A stretch of 64,000 bases of DNA from CAZKXX01 sp964556705. Its GTDB lineage: Bacteria; Acidobacteriota; Terriglobia; UBA7540. The stretch covers positions 1-64,000 of the forward strand of contig CAZKXX010000001.1 of NCBI GenBank assembly GCA_964556705.1, in the 5' to 3' direction. The notes under the pieces were generated by a model, which saw only the letters and a list, made by a program, of their open reading frames with translations, made no database searches and was not told the DNA's origin. Below are positions 1-7,771 of this stretch, one piece after another. The position numbers and the translations under genes were made by a program. How positions within the stretch are numbered: the stretch's first letter is position 1; each line of letters opens with the position of its first letter.

Positions 1-1440
1 CTGGAGAAGATCAAGGAGCGCATTCTCGAGTTTCTCGCCGTGCGCCAGCTCGTCAAGAACCCGCGCGGTTCGATCCTCTGCTTCGTGGGGCCGCCGGGCG
101 TCGGGAAGACCTCGCTCGGCCGCTCGATTGCCCGCGCCACGGGGCGCAAGTTCGTGCGCCTTTCGCTGGGCGGCGTCCGGGATGAGGCCGAAATCCGCGG
201 CCACCGGCGCACTTACATCGGCGCTCTGCCCGGACAGATCCTTCAAATGATGAAGAAAGCGGGAACGATCAACCCGGTCTTCCTGCTCGATGAAGTGGAT
301 AAGATGAGCATGGACTTCCGCGGAGACCCCTCCGCCGCTCTGCTTGAAGTGCTCGACCCCGAGCAGAATTACATGTTCATGGACCACTACCTCGACGTCG
401 AATACGACCTCTCGAAGGTATTCTTCATCACCACGGCGAACGTGATCCACACGATCCCGCAGCCGCTTCAGGACCGGATGGAAATCCTGCGCCTCTCGGG
501 CTACACGGAACCGGAGAAATTGGAAATCGCCAAGCGCTTTCTGGTGCGCAAGCAACGCGAAGCGGCGGGCCTGAAGCCGGAAAACCTCTCGTTTACCGAC
601 GAGGGCATCATCCACATCATTCGCCACTACACGCGCGAGGCGGGTGTCCGCAACCTCGAACGTGAGATTGCCAACGTCTGCCGCAAGGTGGCGCGCAAGG
701 TGGTGCAGGACGGGCGCACGCTGGCCCTGAATGTCCGGCCGGACGACGTGCAGGAATACCTCGGCGTCATCAAGTACCGGGACACGAAAGCCGAGCAGAA
801 GAACGAGATCGGGCTCGCCACCGGACTGGCCTGGACCGAAGTGGGCGGCCAGGTGCTCAGTATCGAGGCCACCGTGATGCCCGGCAAGGGCAAGCTGCTG
901 CTCACCGGCAAACTCGGCGACGTCATGCAGGAGTCGGGCCAGGCGGCGCTCAGTTACGTCCGCTCGCGCGCGGCGCGGCTGGGCCTGTCCACGGAGTTTT
1001 ACCGCCACATGGATATCCACATCCACATTCCGGAGGGCGCGATTCCCAAGGACGGCCCGTCGGCGGGCATTACCCTCGCCACCGCCGTCGTCAGCGCTCT
1101 CACCAAAATCCCCGTGCGCCGCGAAGTTGCGATGACGGGAGAAATCACGCTGCGGGGCAAGGTGCTGCCCATCGGCGGCGTCAAGGAGAAGCTGCTGGCC
1201 GCGCACCGCGCCGGCCATCCGACCGTGATCTTGCCTCGCGACAACGAGAAGGACATGTCCGACATCCCGGCCAACATCCAGCAGGAACTGACCATCAAGT
1301 TCGTGGAGACGATGGATGAGGTGCTGGACCTGGCGCTGGAGAGGAAGCTCGAAGGGCTGCCGGCCCTCATTGAGGAGGAGGCTCCCGCCAAGCTCGAGAC
1401 CCCCGAGGGGGAGAGCGAACGGGACCGGCTCACTAACTGA
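1..1440 (+). CDS. lon: ATP-dependent protease Lon, C-terminal part (5' end outside window)
   Basis: The reading frame is open from base 1, so the substrate-binding N-terminal domain lies upstream and 479 residues are visible. Seen: Walker A GPPGVGKTS at visible residues 30-38, the Walker B stretch VFLLDEVDK, the sensor region FITTAN, then the Lon protease domain with the catalytic serine in PKDGPSAG (residue 354) and the catalytic lysine in GGVKEK (residue 397). The 43-residue Ser-Lys spacing equals that of E. coli Lon. The enzyme unfolds and degrades misfolded and regulatory proteins in the cytosol. The C-terminus carries an acidic tail. A 6-bp inverted repeat (1445-1465) follows the stop but has no T-run. 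The next gene, rho, is 276 bases downstream on the same strand. Confidence 0.97.
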   Translation: MEKIKERILEFLAVRQLVKNPRGSILCFVGPPGVGKTSLGRSIARATGRKFVRLSLGGVRDEAEIRGHRRTYIGALPGQILQMMKKAGTINPVFLLDEVDKMSMDFRGDPSAALLEVLDPEQNYMFMDHYLDVEYDLSKVFFITTANVIHTIPQPLQDRMEILRLSGYTEPEKLEIAKRFLVRKQREAAGLKPENLSFTDEGIIHIIRHYTREAGVRNLEREIANVCRKVARKVVQDGRTLALNVRPDDVQEYLGVIKYRDTKAEQKNEIGLATGLAWTEVGGQVLSIEATVMPGKGKLLLTGKLGDVMQESGQAALSYVRSRAARLGLSTEFYRHMDIHIHIPEGAIPKDGPSAGITLATAVVSALTKIPVRREVAMTGEITLRGKVLPIGGVKEKLLAAHRAGHPTVILPRDNEKDMSDIPANIQQELTIKFVETMDEVLDLALERKLEGLPALIEEEAPAKLETPEGESERDRLTN

Positions 1441-1716
1441 AGGCCGGAGAGTAACCTATTCTCCGAGAGGCGCATCCAACGCAAGGGAGAGAACATTCTG
1501 CTCCCGGCTATTCTCGAGCGCGACATCTGAACGAAGCAAATTGAGGGAATTCGCCACGGTTCTGACCCCGCCCCGGTGTGTCGGGCCGCCTCGGTGCGCA
1601 CCCTGTCCCGAAATTTCGATTCCGGCCGGATGCTTCAGCGTCCGTCCAAGTTGTGAAAGGAAAATCCCGCGGCCGTCTCGCGGCTGCCCAAGGACCGTCA
1701 ACAGAGAGAAAACGTT
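1441..1716 (+). other. lon-rho intergenic region / rho leader
   Basis: This 276-base gap has no convincing ORF. It contains a weak inverted repeat (CGGAGA at 1445-1450, TCTCCG at 1460-1465) just after lon and a long GC-rich leader before rho. Rho is autoregulated through its leader in several bacteria, so regulation here is possible, but I see no defined promoter or attenuator. Confidence 0.35.
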
Positions 1717-3048
1717 ATGCCAGCAAAGAAACAAGACCCCGAGCAGGTTGTCCAGGAAGAAAAGCTCCAGGAAATCCGCGAGGGGGAAGTGCTCGATATC
1801 GCCCGCCTGAAAGAAATGAACATCGCCACGCTCACGCAAGTCGCCAAGGACCTGAGCGTCGCGGGAGCCACGGGCCTGCGCAAGCAGGAATTGATCTTCA
1901 AGATCCTCCAGGCTCAGACCGAAAAGAACGGCCTCATCTTTTCCGAGGGTGTTCTGGAATGTCTGCCCGACGGCTTCGGATTCCTGCGGGCCCCCGACTA
2001 CAACTATCTGCCCGGGCCGGACGACATTTACGTCTCGCCTTCGCAGATCCGCAAGTTTGACCTGCGCACCGGAGACACCATCTCCGGCCAGATCCGCCCG
2101 CCCAAAGACGGCGAACGCTACTTCGCGCTCATCAAGGTCGAGGCGATCAATTTCGAGTCGCCCGAGGAAGCTCGGAACAAGATCTTCTTCGACAACCTCA
2201 CGCCGCTCTATCCCGAGGAACGCATTCGCCTGGAAACGACCAAGGACAACATCTCGGCGCGCGTCCTCGACCTGCTGACGCCCATCGGCAAGGGCCAGCG
2301 CGGGCTCATCGTTTCTCCGCCCCGCACGGGAAAGACGATGCTCCTTCAGACCATCGCCAACTCCATCAGCACGAACCATCCCGAAATCACGTTGATCGTC
2401 CTGCTGATTGACGAGCGGCCCGAAGAAGTCACGGACATGCAGCGCACGGTGAAGGGCGAGGTCATCAGCTCCACCTTCGACGAGCCCGCGGCGCGCCACG
2501 TCCAGGTGGCCGAAATGGTCATCGAAAAAGCCAAGCGCCTCGTCGAGCACCGGCGCGACGTCGTCATCCTGCTCGACTCCATCACGCGCCTGGCGCGCGC
2601 CTACAATACCGTTGTGCCGCCTTCCGGCAAGGTCCTCTCCGGCGGCGTGGATTCTAACGCGCTCCAGCGCCCCAAGCGTTTCTTCGGCGCGGCCCGCAAC
2701 ATCGAAGAGGGCGGAAGCCTCACCATCATCGCCACGGCGCTCATCGACACCGGCAGCCGCATGGACGACGTGATCTTCGAGGAGTTCAAGGGCACGGGCA
2801 ACATGGAAGTGCACCTCGACCGCAAGCTCGTGGACAAGCGCGTCTTCCCCGCCATCGACCTCAACAAGTCCGGCACGCGCAAGGAAGAACTGCTCGTCCC
2901 GCGCGACGAACTCAACCGCATCTGGGTGCTCCGCAAGGTGCTCAACCCCCTCTCGCCGGTGGAGTCCATGGAGCTCATTATCGACAAGCTCTCGAAGACG
3001 AAAGCGAACGCCGAATTTCTCGCCTCCATGTCGAACGGCGGGCGGTGA
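1717..3048 (+). CDS. rho: Transcription termination factor Rho
   Basis: A 443-residue protein of usual Rho length. It is a hexameric RNA-dependent ATPase that ends transcription at C-rich, poorly translated RNA. Seen: an N-terminal lysine/glutamate-rich segment and helical Rho_N domain (about residues 25-70), a cold-shock-like RNA-binding domain (GFGFLRAPDYNYLPGPDDIYVS), then the RecA-like ATPase with Walker A PPRTGKTMLLQ, VLLIDERPEEVTDM and DVVILLDSITRLARAYN (Walker B and Q-loop region). The C-terminus is complete. The ATG is preceded by a purine stretch (AGAGAGAAAA) rather than a strong Shine-Dalgarno sequence. It converges with cmk, with only 48 bases between stop codons. Confidence 0.98.
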   Translation: MPAKKQDPEQVVQEEKLQEIREGEVLDIARLKEMNIATLTQVAKDLSVAGATGLRKQELIFKILQAQTEKNGLIFSEGVLECLPDGFGFLRAPDYNYLPGPDDIYVSPSQIRKFDLRTGDTISGQIRPPKDGERYFALIKVEAINFESPEEARNKIFFDNLTPLYPEERIRLETTKDNISARVLDLLTPIGKGQRGLIVSPPRTGKTMLLQTIANSISTNHPEITLIVLLIDERPEEVTDMQRTVKGEVISSTFDEPAARHVQVAEMVIEKAKRLVEHRRDVVILLDSITRLARAYNTVVPPSGKVLSGGVDSNALQRPKRFFGAARNIEEGGSLTIIATALIDTGSRMDDVIFEEFKGTGNMEVHLDRKLVDKRVFPAIDLNKSGTRKEELLVPRDELNRIWVLRKVLNPLSPVESMELIIDKLSKTKANAEFLASMSNGGR

Positions 3049-3096
3049 GCTTCGAGGTTCGAATTTCCAGGGTGAGACAAGCAGGCCCCGCGAGGT

Positions 3097-3798
3097 CTAT
3101 CGAGGCCCTGTCGCGGCTTCCGGCACGAGGTTTCGTTCCCTCAACAGATCGAAGATCCGGTCCACGACCTGCCCGGCCGTGAGGTGCGTGGAATCAATCT
3201 CCACGGCGTCCGGGGCGGCGACGAGCGGAGAAATCTTCCGTTCCGCGTCGAGCTGGTCGCGCCGGCCAATTTCGTAGGCCGTCTGCTCGAGTGATGCGGC
3301 GCGCCCGTTCAGCCGGTCCTGCTCCAGCCGTCGCCGCGCCCTTTCCTGCACGTCCGCTTTCAGAAAAATCTTGAGCGGCGCGTTCGGAAAGACCTCCGTC
3401 CCGATGTCGCGCCCCTCCATCACCACGCCGCGCCCCCGGGCAAGCGCCCGCTGGAGCGCCACAAGTTTCCGGCGCACTTCCGGAAGGCGCGAGACCCGGG
3501 CGGCGGCGAGCGTGACGTTCGAGTCGCGGATTTCCGCCGTCACGTCGCGCCCGTCGAGCAGCACGCGCGAGCGCGGGCCGTCCGCCACAAACCGCACGTC
3601 AGCGCGGGAAACCACTTCCGCCACCGACGCTTCGTCTTCCGGCGAGACGCCGCTTTCGAGCACCTTCAGCGCCGCCGCGCGGTACGTCGCGCCCGAGTCC
3701 ACGTAGTCCAGACCCAGCCGCGCCGCCAGCATCCGCGCAACCGTGCTCTTCCCCGCTCCCGCGGGACCGTCAATGGCAATGACTAAAGGTTCCGGCAT
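3097..3798 (-). CDS. cmk: Cytidylate kinase
   Basis: A 233-residue P-loop kinase that phosphorylates CMP and dCMP to the diphosphates. Seen: MPEPLVIAIDGPAGAGKST at the N-terminus (Walker A GPAGAGKS), DSGATYRAAAL (the family has DTGAMYRA), GRDIGTEVFP and a lid segment RRLEQDRLNGRAA. I chose the ATG at 3798 because homology starts there; the frame is open further upstream but that stretch is the heptamer-repeat region. It is transcribed away from mutL, with repeat array A between the two genes. Confidence 0.95.
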   Translation of the reverse strand: MPEPLVIAIDGPAGAGKSTVARMLAARLGLDYVDSGATYRAAALKVLESGVSPEDEASVAEVVSRADVRFVADGPRSRVLLDGRDVTAEIRDSNVTLAAARVSRLPEVRRKLVALQRALARGRGVVMEGRDIGTEVFPNAPLKIFLKADVQERARRRLEQDRLNGRAASLEQTAYEIGRRDQLDAERKISPLVAAPDAVEIDSTHLTAGQVVDRIFDLLRERNLVPEAATGPR

Positions 3799-3809
3799 CC
3801 TGCCATTCT

Positions 3810-3908
3810 GTCCAAAGTCCTCCGTCCTTAGTCCCTGGTCACTCGCGACCGACCGCATCAGCAGACAGCCGAGGGCCCACAAAGGACAAATGACGAAGGA
3901 CCATGGAC
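3810..3908. repeat. Inverted pair of degenerate heptamer arrays (locus A)
   Basis: Plus strand 3810-3844 reads as five 7-base units: gtccaaa, gtcctcc, gtcctta, gtccctg, gtcactc. The minus strand of 3881-3908 reads gtccatg, gtccttc, gtcattt, gtccttt, with a decayed fifth unit at 3874-3880. The two arrays point at each other around a core of about 30 bases. The right array begins one base after the mutL stop codon. Unit consensus GTCCNNN is shared with locus E. Confidence 0.8.
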
Positions 3909-3909
3909 G

Positions 3910-5826
3910 TCAAGTCCGCTTGAACGCCTTCCAAATCTCCTTCAACCCGTATCGCAACACGGTCGGCCGGCCGTGCGGGCAGCTCATCGGATACTCGGTC
4001 CTTGCCAATTCGCGGAGCACCCACGCCATCTTCTCCGTATCGAGCGGCATGTTTACCTTGATCGCGGCGTGGCAGGCCACCGAAGCGGCAATCTGATTGC
4101 GCAGCGTTTCGAGCGAGATTGCGCGCGTGCCCTGTCCCGCCCCGTCCAGGACTTCGACGAGCAGTTTCTCGATCTCCTCGGCGCGCACTTCCGCGGGCGC
4201 CGTCTTCACCGCAACCGTCCGCTTGCCGAAGGGCTCCACCTCAAAACCGTTCGCGGCCAGCTCCTCGGCGATCTGCTGGAACACGACTTCCTGCTCCGGC
4301 GTCAGCTCCACCACCAGCGGCATCAGCAGTCGCTGGCCCTCGACTTTTCGCTCCTGCCGCCGGCGCGCGTGCTGCTCGAACAGCACCCGTTCGTGCGCGA
4401 CGTGCTGGTCAATCAGCCACAAACCTTCTTCGTTCGTAGCGACAATGAAGCTGTCCTGCACCTGGCCGAGCGGACGCAGGTTAGTGGGAAATTCCGCTCC
4501 GGCGGGCGTGTGGATTGGAAGGGGCTGCACAGGCTCCGTCGCATGCGACTCTGCCGCGAGCGGCGCGGAAAGCGCTTCCGCCGCATCGAGCGGCAGACGT
4601 CCCGTCTCCGGCGGCGGCTGTGGCCTGGAGAGATTGAAATCAGCCGCTGTTCCGCGCCCCGACTGTTCCATCCCTCCGCGCGGGACCGGAATGTCTTCGC
4701 CAAGGCGCTCGCGAACTTCCGCATCTTCGGAATCACGCTTCGCGGCGGGAAATCCTGCCACGGGACGCGTCGCCAGCAGCGATCCACGAATCGAGTCGCG
4801 AACGAAATCGTGAATGAAATGCGAGTGTCGGAAACGCACCTCGGTTTTTGACGGATGGACGTTCACGTCCACTTCCGTCGTCGGAAGTTCCAGAAAAATG
4901 AGCGCGACGGGAAACATCCCGCTGGGAAGGATGTTTCGGTAAGCCTCCGTCACGGCGTGCAGGAGCGGGCGATCGCGCACCAGCCTCCGGTTCACGAAGA
5001 AGTAGATCGAATTGCGGTTGAGCTTCTGAATCTCCGGCCGCGAGACGAATCCCATGACCCGCGCGGCGCCGGGGACTTCCTCGGTTTCCTCGTCAGCAGG
5101 CCCGCCGGGCAGCGGAAAAGCGGGCAGCGCGCGCTCCGCGGCGGGAATTTCCACCATCTGCTCGAGCGTCTTCGCGCCCATCAACTGGTAGATCCGCTCC
5201 GCCAGCGTCGCGACCGGCGCCACGTTGACGATTTCGTTGGTCAGCGACGCGAGCTTGAAGCTCTTTTCGGGATGCGCGAGCGCATAGTGGGTGACGAGCG
5301 AAGCGATGTGGCCGAGTTCGGTGGATTCCGATTTCAGGAACTTGCGGCGCGCCGGCGTGTTGAAGAACAGGTCGCGCACCTCGACGCGCGTGCCGGAGGG
5401 CCATTCCGTCTCCTGGACGTCGCGCAGGCGGCCGCCCGCGAATTCCACCCGCGTTCCGGCCGCGTCGGAAGCGTGCCGCGTTTCGAGCACCAGCTTCGAC
5501 ACGGCGGCAATGGAAGGCAGCGCCTCGCCCCGGAATCCGAGCGTGCCGATGGCGAACAAATCCTCGGCCGAACGGATTTTGCTCGTGGCGTGGCGTTCGA
5601 AGGCGAGCATGGCATCGTCGCGCGTCATGCCCGCACCGTCGTCCCCGACACGAATCAGGCGACGTCCGCCCGCCTCAACCGCCACGTCCAGCCGCGTCGC
5701 GCCGGCGTCCAGCGAGTTTTCCAGCAGTTCCTTCACCACGGACGCAGGCCGCTCCACAACCTCGCCGGCGGCAATCTTGTTCGCGACGGCTTCGGGAAGG
5801 ATGCGGATGATGGAAGATTGCTTCAT
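3910..5826 (-). CDS. mutL: DNA mismatch repair protein MutL (endonuclease type)
   Basis: A 638-residue protein. The N-terminal GHKL ATPase shows ELLENSLDAGA, DDGAGM, ATSKI and GTLGFRGEALPSIAAVSK, followed by the transducer domain to about residue 340, a low-complexity linker, and a C-terminal domain. The latter has DQHVAHERVLFE at residue 473 (matching the DQHA-x2-E-x4-E metal-binding motif of nicking MutL proteins, with Ala to Val), ACHAAIK and CPHGRP at about 616. Such MutL proteins nick the daughter strand themselves, so MutH is not needed (family knowledge). The start codon lies inside the octamer array of locus B, giving ATGAAGCA repeats and no Shine-Dalgarno sequence. Confidence 0.97.
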   Translation of the reverse strand: MKQSSIIRILPEAVANKIAAGEVVERPASVVKELLENSLDAGATRLDVAVEAGGRRLIRVGDDGAGMTRDDAMLAFERHATSKIRSAEDLFAIGTLGFRGEALPSIAAVSKLVLETRHASDAAGTRVEFAGGRLRDVQETEWPSGTRVEVRDLFFNTPARRKFLKSESTELGHIASLVTHYALAHPEKSFKLASLTNEIVNVAPVATLAERIYQLMGAKTLEQMVEIPAAERALPAFPLPGGPADEETEEVPGAARVMGFVSRPEIQKLNRNSIYFFVNRRLVRDRPLLHAVTEAYRNILPSGMFPVALIFLELPTTEVDVNVHPSKTEVRFRHSHFIHDFVRDSIRGSLLATRPVAGFPAAKRDSEDAEVRERLGEDIPVPRGGMEQSGRGTAADFNLSRPQPPPETGRLPLDAAEALSAPLAAESHATEPVQPLPIHTPAGAEFPTNLRPLGQVQDSFIVATNEEGLWLIDQHVAHERVLFEQHARRRQERKVEGQRLLMPLVVELTPEQEVVFQQIAEELAANGFEVEPFGKRTVAVKTAPAEVRAEEIEKLLVEVLDGAGQGTRAISLETLRNQIAASVACHAAIKVNMPLDTEKMAWVLRELARTEYPMSCPHGRPTVLRYGLKEIWKAFKRT

Positions 5827-5931
5827 TGCTTCATTGCTTCATTGAATCATCGAGACCCCCGGAGTCGGAACGCCGGGGGCTCGGGAGCAGCGCAATGAGG
5901 CAACGGCTCAATGATTCAATGAATCAATCGC
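5819..5931. repeat. Inverted octamer arrays around a GC hairpin (locus B)
   Basis: On the minus strand the left arm reads ATGATTCA then ATGAAGCA three times, ending on the mutL start codon. The right arm, 5892-5931 on the plus strand, reads gcaatgag, gcaacggc, tcaatgat, tcaatgaa, tcaatcgc, its last unit holding the aspS stop codon. Between them is a perfect 7-bp stem, CCCCCGG (5856-5862) with CCGGGGG (5873-5879), with a 10-base loop and no T-run. The period here is 8, and the motif resembles locus H. Confidence 0.8.
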
Positions 5932-7705
5932 GTTTGATCTGCAATCCCAGCTCTTCGAGCTGCTCCGGCTCGACACCGGCCGGCGCGTCGCACATCAGGT
6001 CCACGGCGCTCGCGGTCTTGGGAAACGCGATGACTTCGCGGATGCTCGATTCGCCGCAGGCCAGGGCGATGATGCGGTCCCAGCCGAGCGCGATGCCGCC
6101 GTGCGGCGGCGTCCCCGCCTCGAGCGCGTCGAGGAAGAATCCGAACCGCTCGCGCGCCTTCTCCGGCGTCAGACCCAGCACGTTGAAAACGCGCTTCTGG
6201 ATGTCCTGGCGGTGGATACGAATCGAGCCGCCGCCGATTTCGCTCCCGTTCAGCACCAGGTCGTAGGCGAGGGCTTTGACGCCCGCGGGATCCGATTCGA
6301 GCTTCCCGAGGTCCGCTTCGCGCGGCGAGGTGAACGGGTGGTGCATGGCGACGTAGCGCTTTTCCTTCTCGTCGTAGTGGAACATCGGGAAATCCACGAC
6401 CCAGAGGAAGTTCCAGGTGCCGGGCTTCAAGAGTTCCAGCCGGCGAGCCAGTTCCAGCCGCAGTTCGCCTGAAGCTTCGTCGAGGTGCAGTTCGGCCGCG
6501 CCGCCCGCCGCCTTCGTTCCGAGCAGCAGCACCAGGTCGCCGGCCTCGGCCCCCACGCCCGCAGCAAGCGCCCCAAGCGATGCCGGCTCAACCACCTTCG
6601 AAAGCGGCGACTGCACTTCCGAGCCCGTCGGCTTCAGATGCGCGAACCAGTCCGCGCCGTTGTGCCTGGCGAGGTCCTGCAATTTGTCGAGCTGAGCGCG
6701 CGAGGCGCTTCCCCAACCCGGCACGCGCAGCGCCTTCACGGGCTGCGCCACATGCAGCTTCTCCGCGGCTTCCGCCGGCAACTCCACGCGTTTCCATTCC
6801 AGACCGAAGCCCGTGTGCGGCTTGTCCGTGCCGTAGCGCTCCATCGCCTCGCCGTAGGTGAGGCGCGGAAACGGCCGAGCCACCCGCGCCTCCACCAGCG
6901 CGAAGACCTCCTCGATCAGCCCTTCAATGATCGTGAAGAGCGTGTCGCGCTGCGGGAAGGCCATCTCGAGGTCAATCTGAGTGAACTCCGGCTGCCGGTC
7001 GGCGCGCAGGTCTTCGTCCCGAAAGCAGCGGACGATCTGGAAGTAGCGGTCGAAGCCGGAAATCATCAGAAGCTGCTTGAAAAGCTGCGGCGACTGCGGA
7101 AGCGCGTAGAACTTGCCGTGATCGAGGCGGCTGGGAACCAGATAATCGCGCGCCCCCTCGGGCGTCGAGCGCGTCAGGAAGGGCGTTTCGATCTCCTGAA
7201 AGCCGTGGCCGCTCAGGTACTCACGCACGGCGAGGCTGGCGCGGTGGCGCAGCCTCAGATTGCGCTGCATGCGACGGCGCCGCAGGTCGAGATAGCGGTA
7301 GCGCAGCCGCGTCTCTTCCGCCGTCTTCGTTTCGTCCTCGATCGGAAACGGCGGCGTCTTCGCTTCGTTCAGCAGCAGGATTCTCGCCGCCTGGACTTCC
7401 ACTTCGCCGGTCGAAAGCTGCCGGTTCACGGTTTCGGACGAGCGCTTGACGACGCTTCCCTCGACGCCGACCACGAATTCCGAACGCACTTCTTCGGCTT
7501 TGGCGTGCGCTTCCGGGCTCCGTTCGCGGTTGCAGACCACCTGCGTGATGCCCGTATGGTCGCGCAGGTCGAGAAAAATCAGATTGCCGAGGTCGCGCCG
7601 GCGCTCCACCCAGCCGGCCAGAAACACTTCGCGGCCGGCGTCGGAGGCGCGCAGCTCGCCGCAGTAATGAGTCCGTTCCCGATCGCCCAGAAGGTCGAGT
7701 TTCAA
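5924..7705 (-). CDS. aspS: Aspartyl-tRNA synthetase
   Basis: A 593-residue class II synthetase charging tRNA-Asp. Seen: N-terminal OB-fold (CGELRASDAGREVFLAGWVERRRDLG), motif 2 region around IVRCFRDEDLRADRQPEFTQID, the bacterial-type GAD insertion, and motif 3 GGIALGWDRI near the end. I chose the TTG start at 7705: AGGAG lies 5 bases upstream and homology begins right there, whereas the open frame further upstream is made by a REP-like double hairpin. It is probably cotranscribed with hisS; the gap is filled by that hairpin element. Confidence 0.95.
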   Translation of the reverse strand: MKLDLLGDRERTHYCGELRASDAGREVFLAGWVERRRDLGNLIFLDLRDHTGITQVVCNRERSPEAHAKAEEVRSEFVVGVEGSVVKRSSETVNRQLSTGEVEVQAARILLLNEAKTPPFPIEDETKTAEETRLRYRYLDLRRRRMQRNLRLRHRASLAVREYLSGHGFQEIETPFLTRSTPEGARDYLVPSRLDHGKFYALPQSPQLFKQLLMISGFDRYFQIVRCFRDEDLRADRQPEFTQIDLEMAFPQRDTLFTIIEGLIEEVFALVEARVARPFPRLTYGEAMERYGTDKPHTGFGLEWKRVELPAEAAEKLHVAQPVKALRVPGWGSASRAQLDKLQDLARHNGADWFAHLKPTGSEVQSPLSKVVEPASLGALAAGVGAEAGDLVLLLGTKAAGGAAELHLDEASGELRLELARRLELLKPGTWNFLWVVDFPMFHYDEKEKRYVAMHHPFTSPREADLGKLESDPAGVKALAYDLVLNGSEIGGGSIRIHRQDIQKRVFNVLGLTPEKARERFGFFLDALEAGTPPHGGIALGWDRIIALACGESSIREVIAFPKTASAVDLMCDAPAGVEPEQLEELGLQIKRD

Positions 7706-7714
7706 TTCAACTCC

Positions 7715-7771
7715 TGTAGCGGCAGGCCTTGTGCCTGCCCTGCATCGGGCGGCCACGAGGGCCGCCCCTAC
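7715..7771. repeat. REP-like double hairpin between hisS and aspS
   Basis: Two adjacent perfect stems: GGCAGGC (7721-7727) with GCCTGCC (7733-7739), and GGGCGGCC (7747-7754) with GGCCGCCC (7760-7767). The pair is bounded by GTAG and CTAC. The hisS stop TAG is formed by the element itself (7768-7770), and the aspS Shine-Dalgarno sequence follows at its other end. It could adjust hisS/aspS mRNA stability. The geometry resembles REP elements, but no transposase is in this window. Confidence 0.7.

Noticed and set aside
1445..1465. Terminator after lon
   Set aside because: A 6-bp stem with a 9-base loop but no T-run.
1456..2814. Long open frame antisense to rho
   Set aside because: It lies opposite a full rho gene and has no family resemblance. 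GC-rich codon use produces such antisense frames throughout the window (also opposite aspS, coaBC, rpoN, recJ/GGDEF, both M16 genes and the NtrC-type genes).
3040..3070. tRNA-like GGTTCGAA string after rho
   Set aside because: No cloverleaf can be drawn around it; similar isolated strings elsewhere in the window also fail.
3806..3908. CRISPR array (short regular repeats)
   Set aside because: Units are 7 bases with no spacers between them and vary from unit to unit; no cas genes are present.
5856..5879. Terminator after aspS
   Set aside because: A good 7-bp stem, but no T-run follows on either strand; it is better described as the core of repeat locus B.
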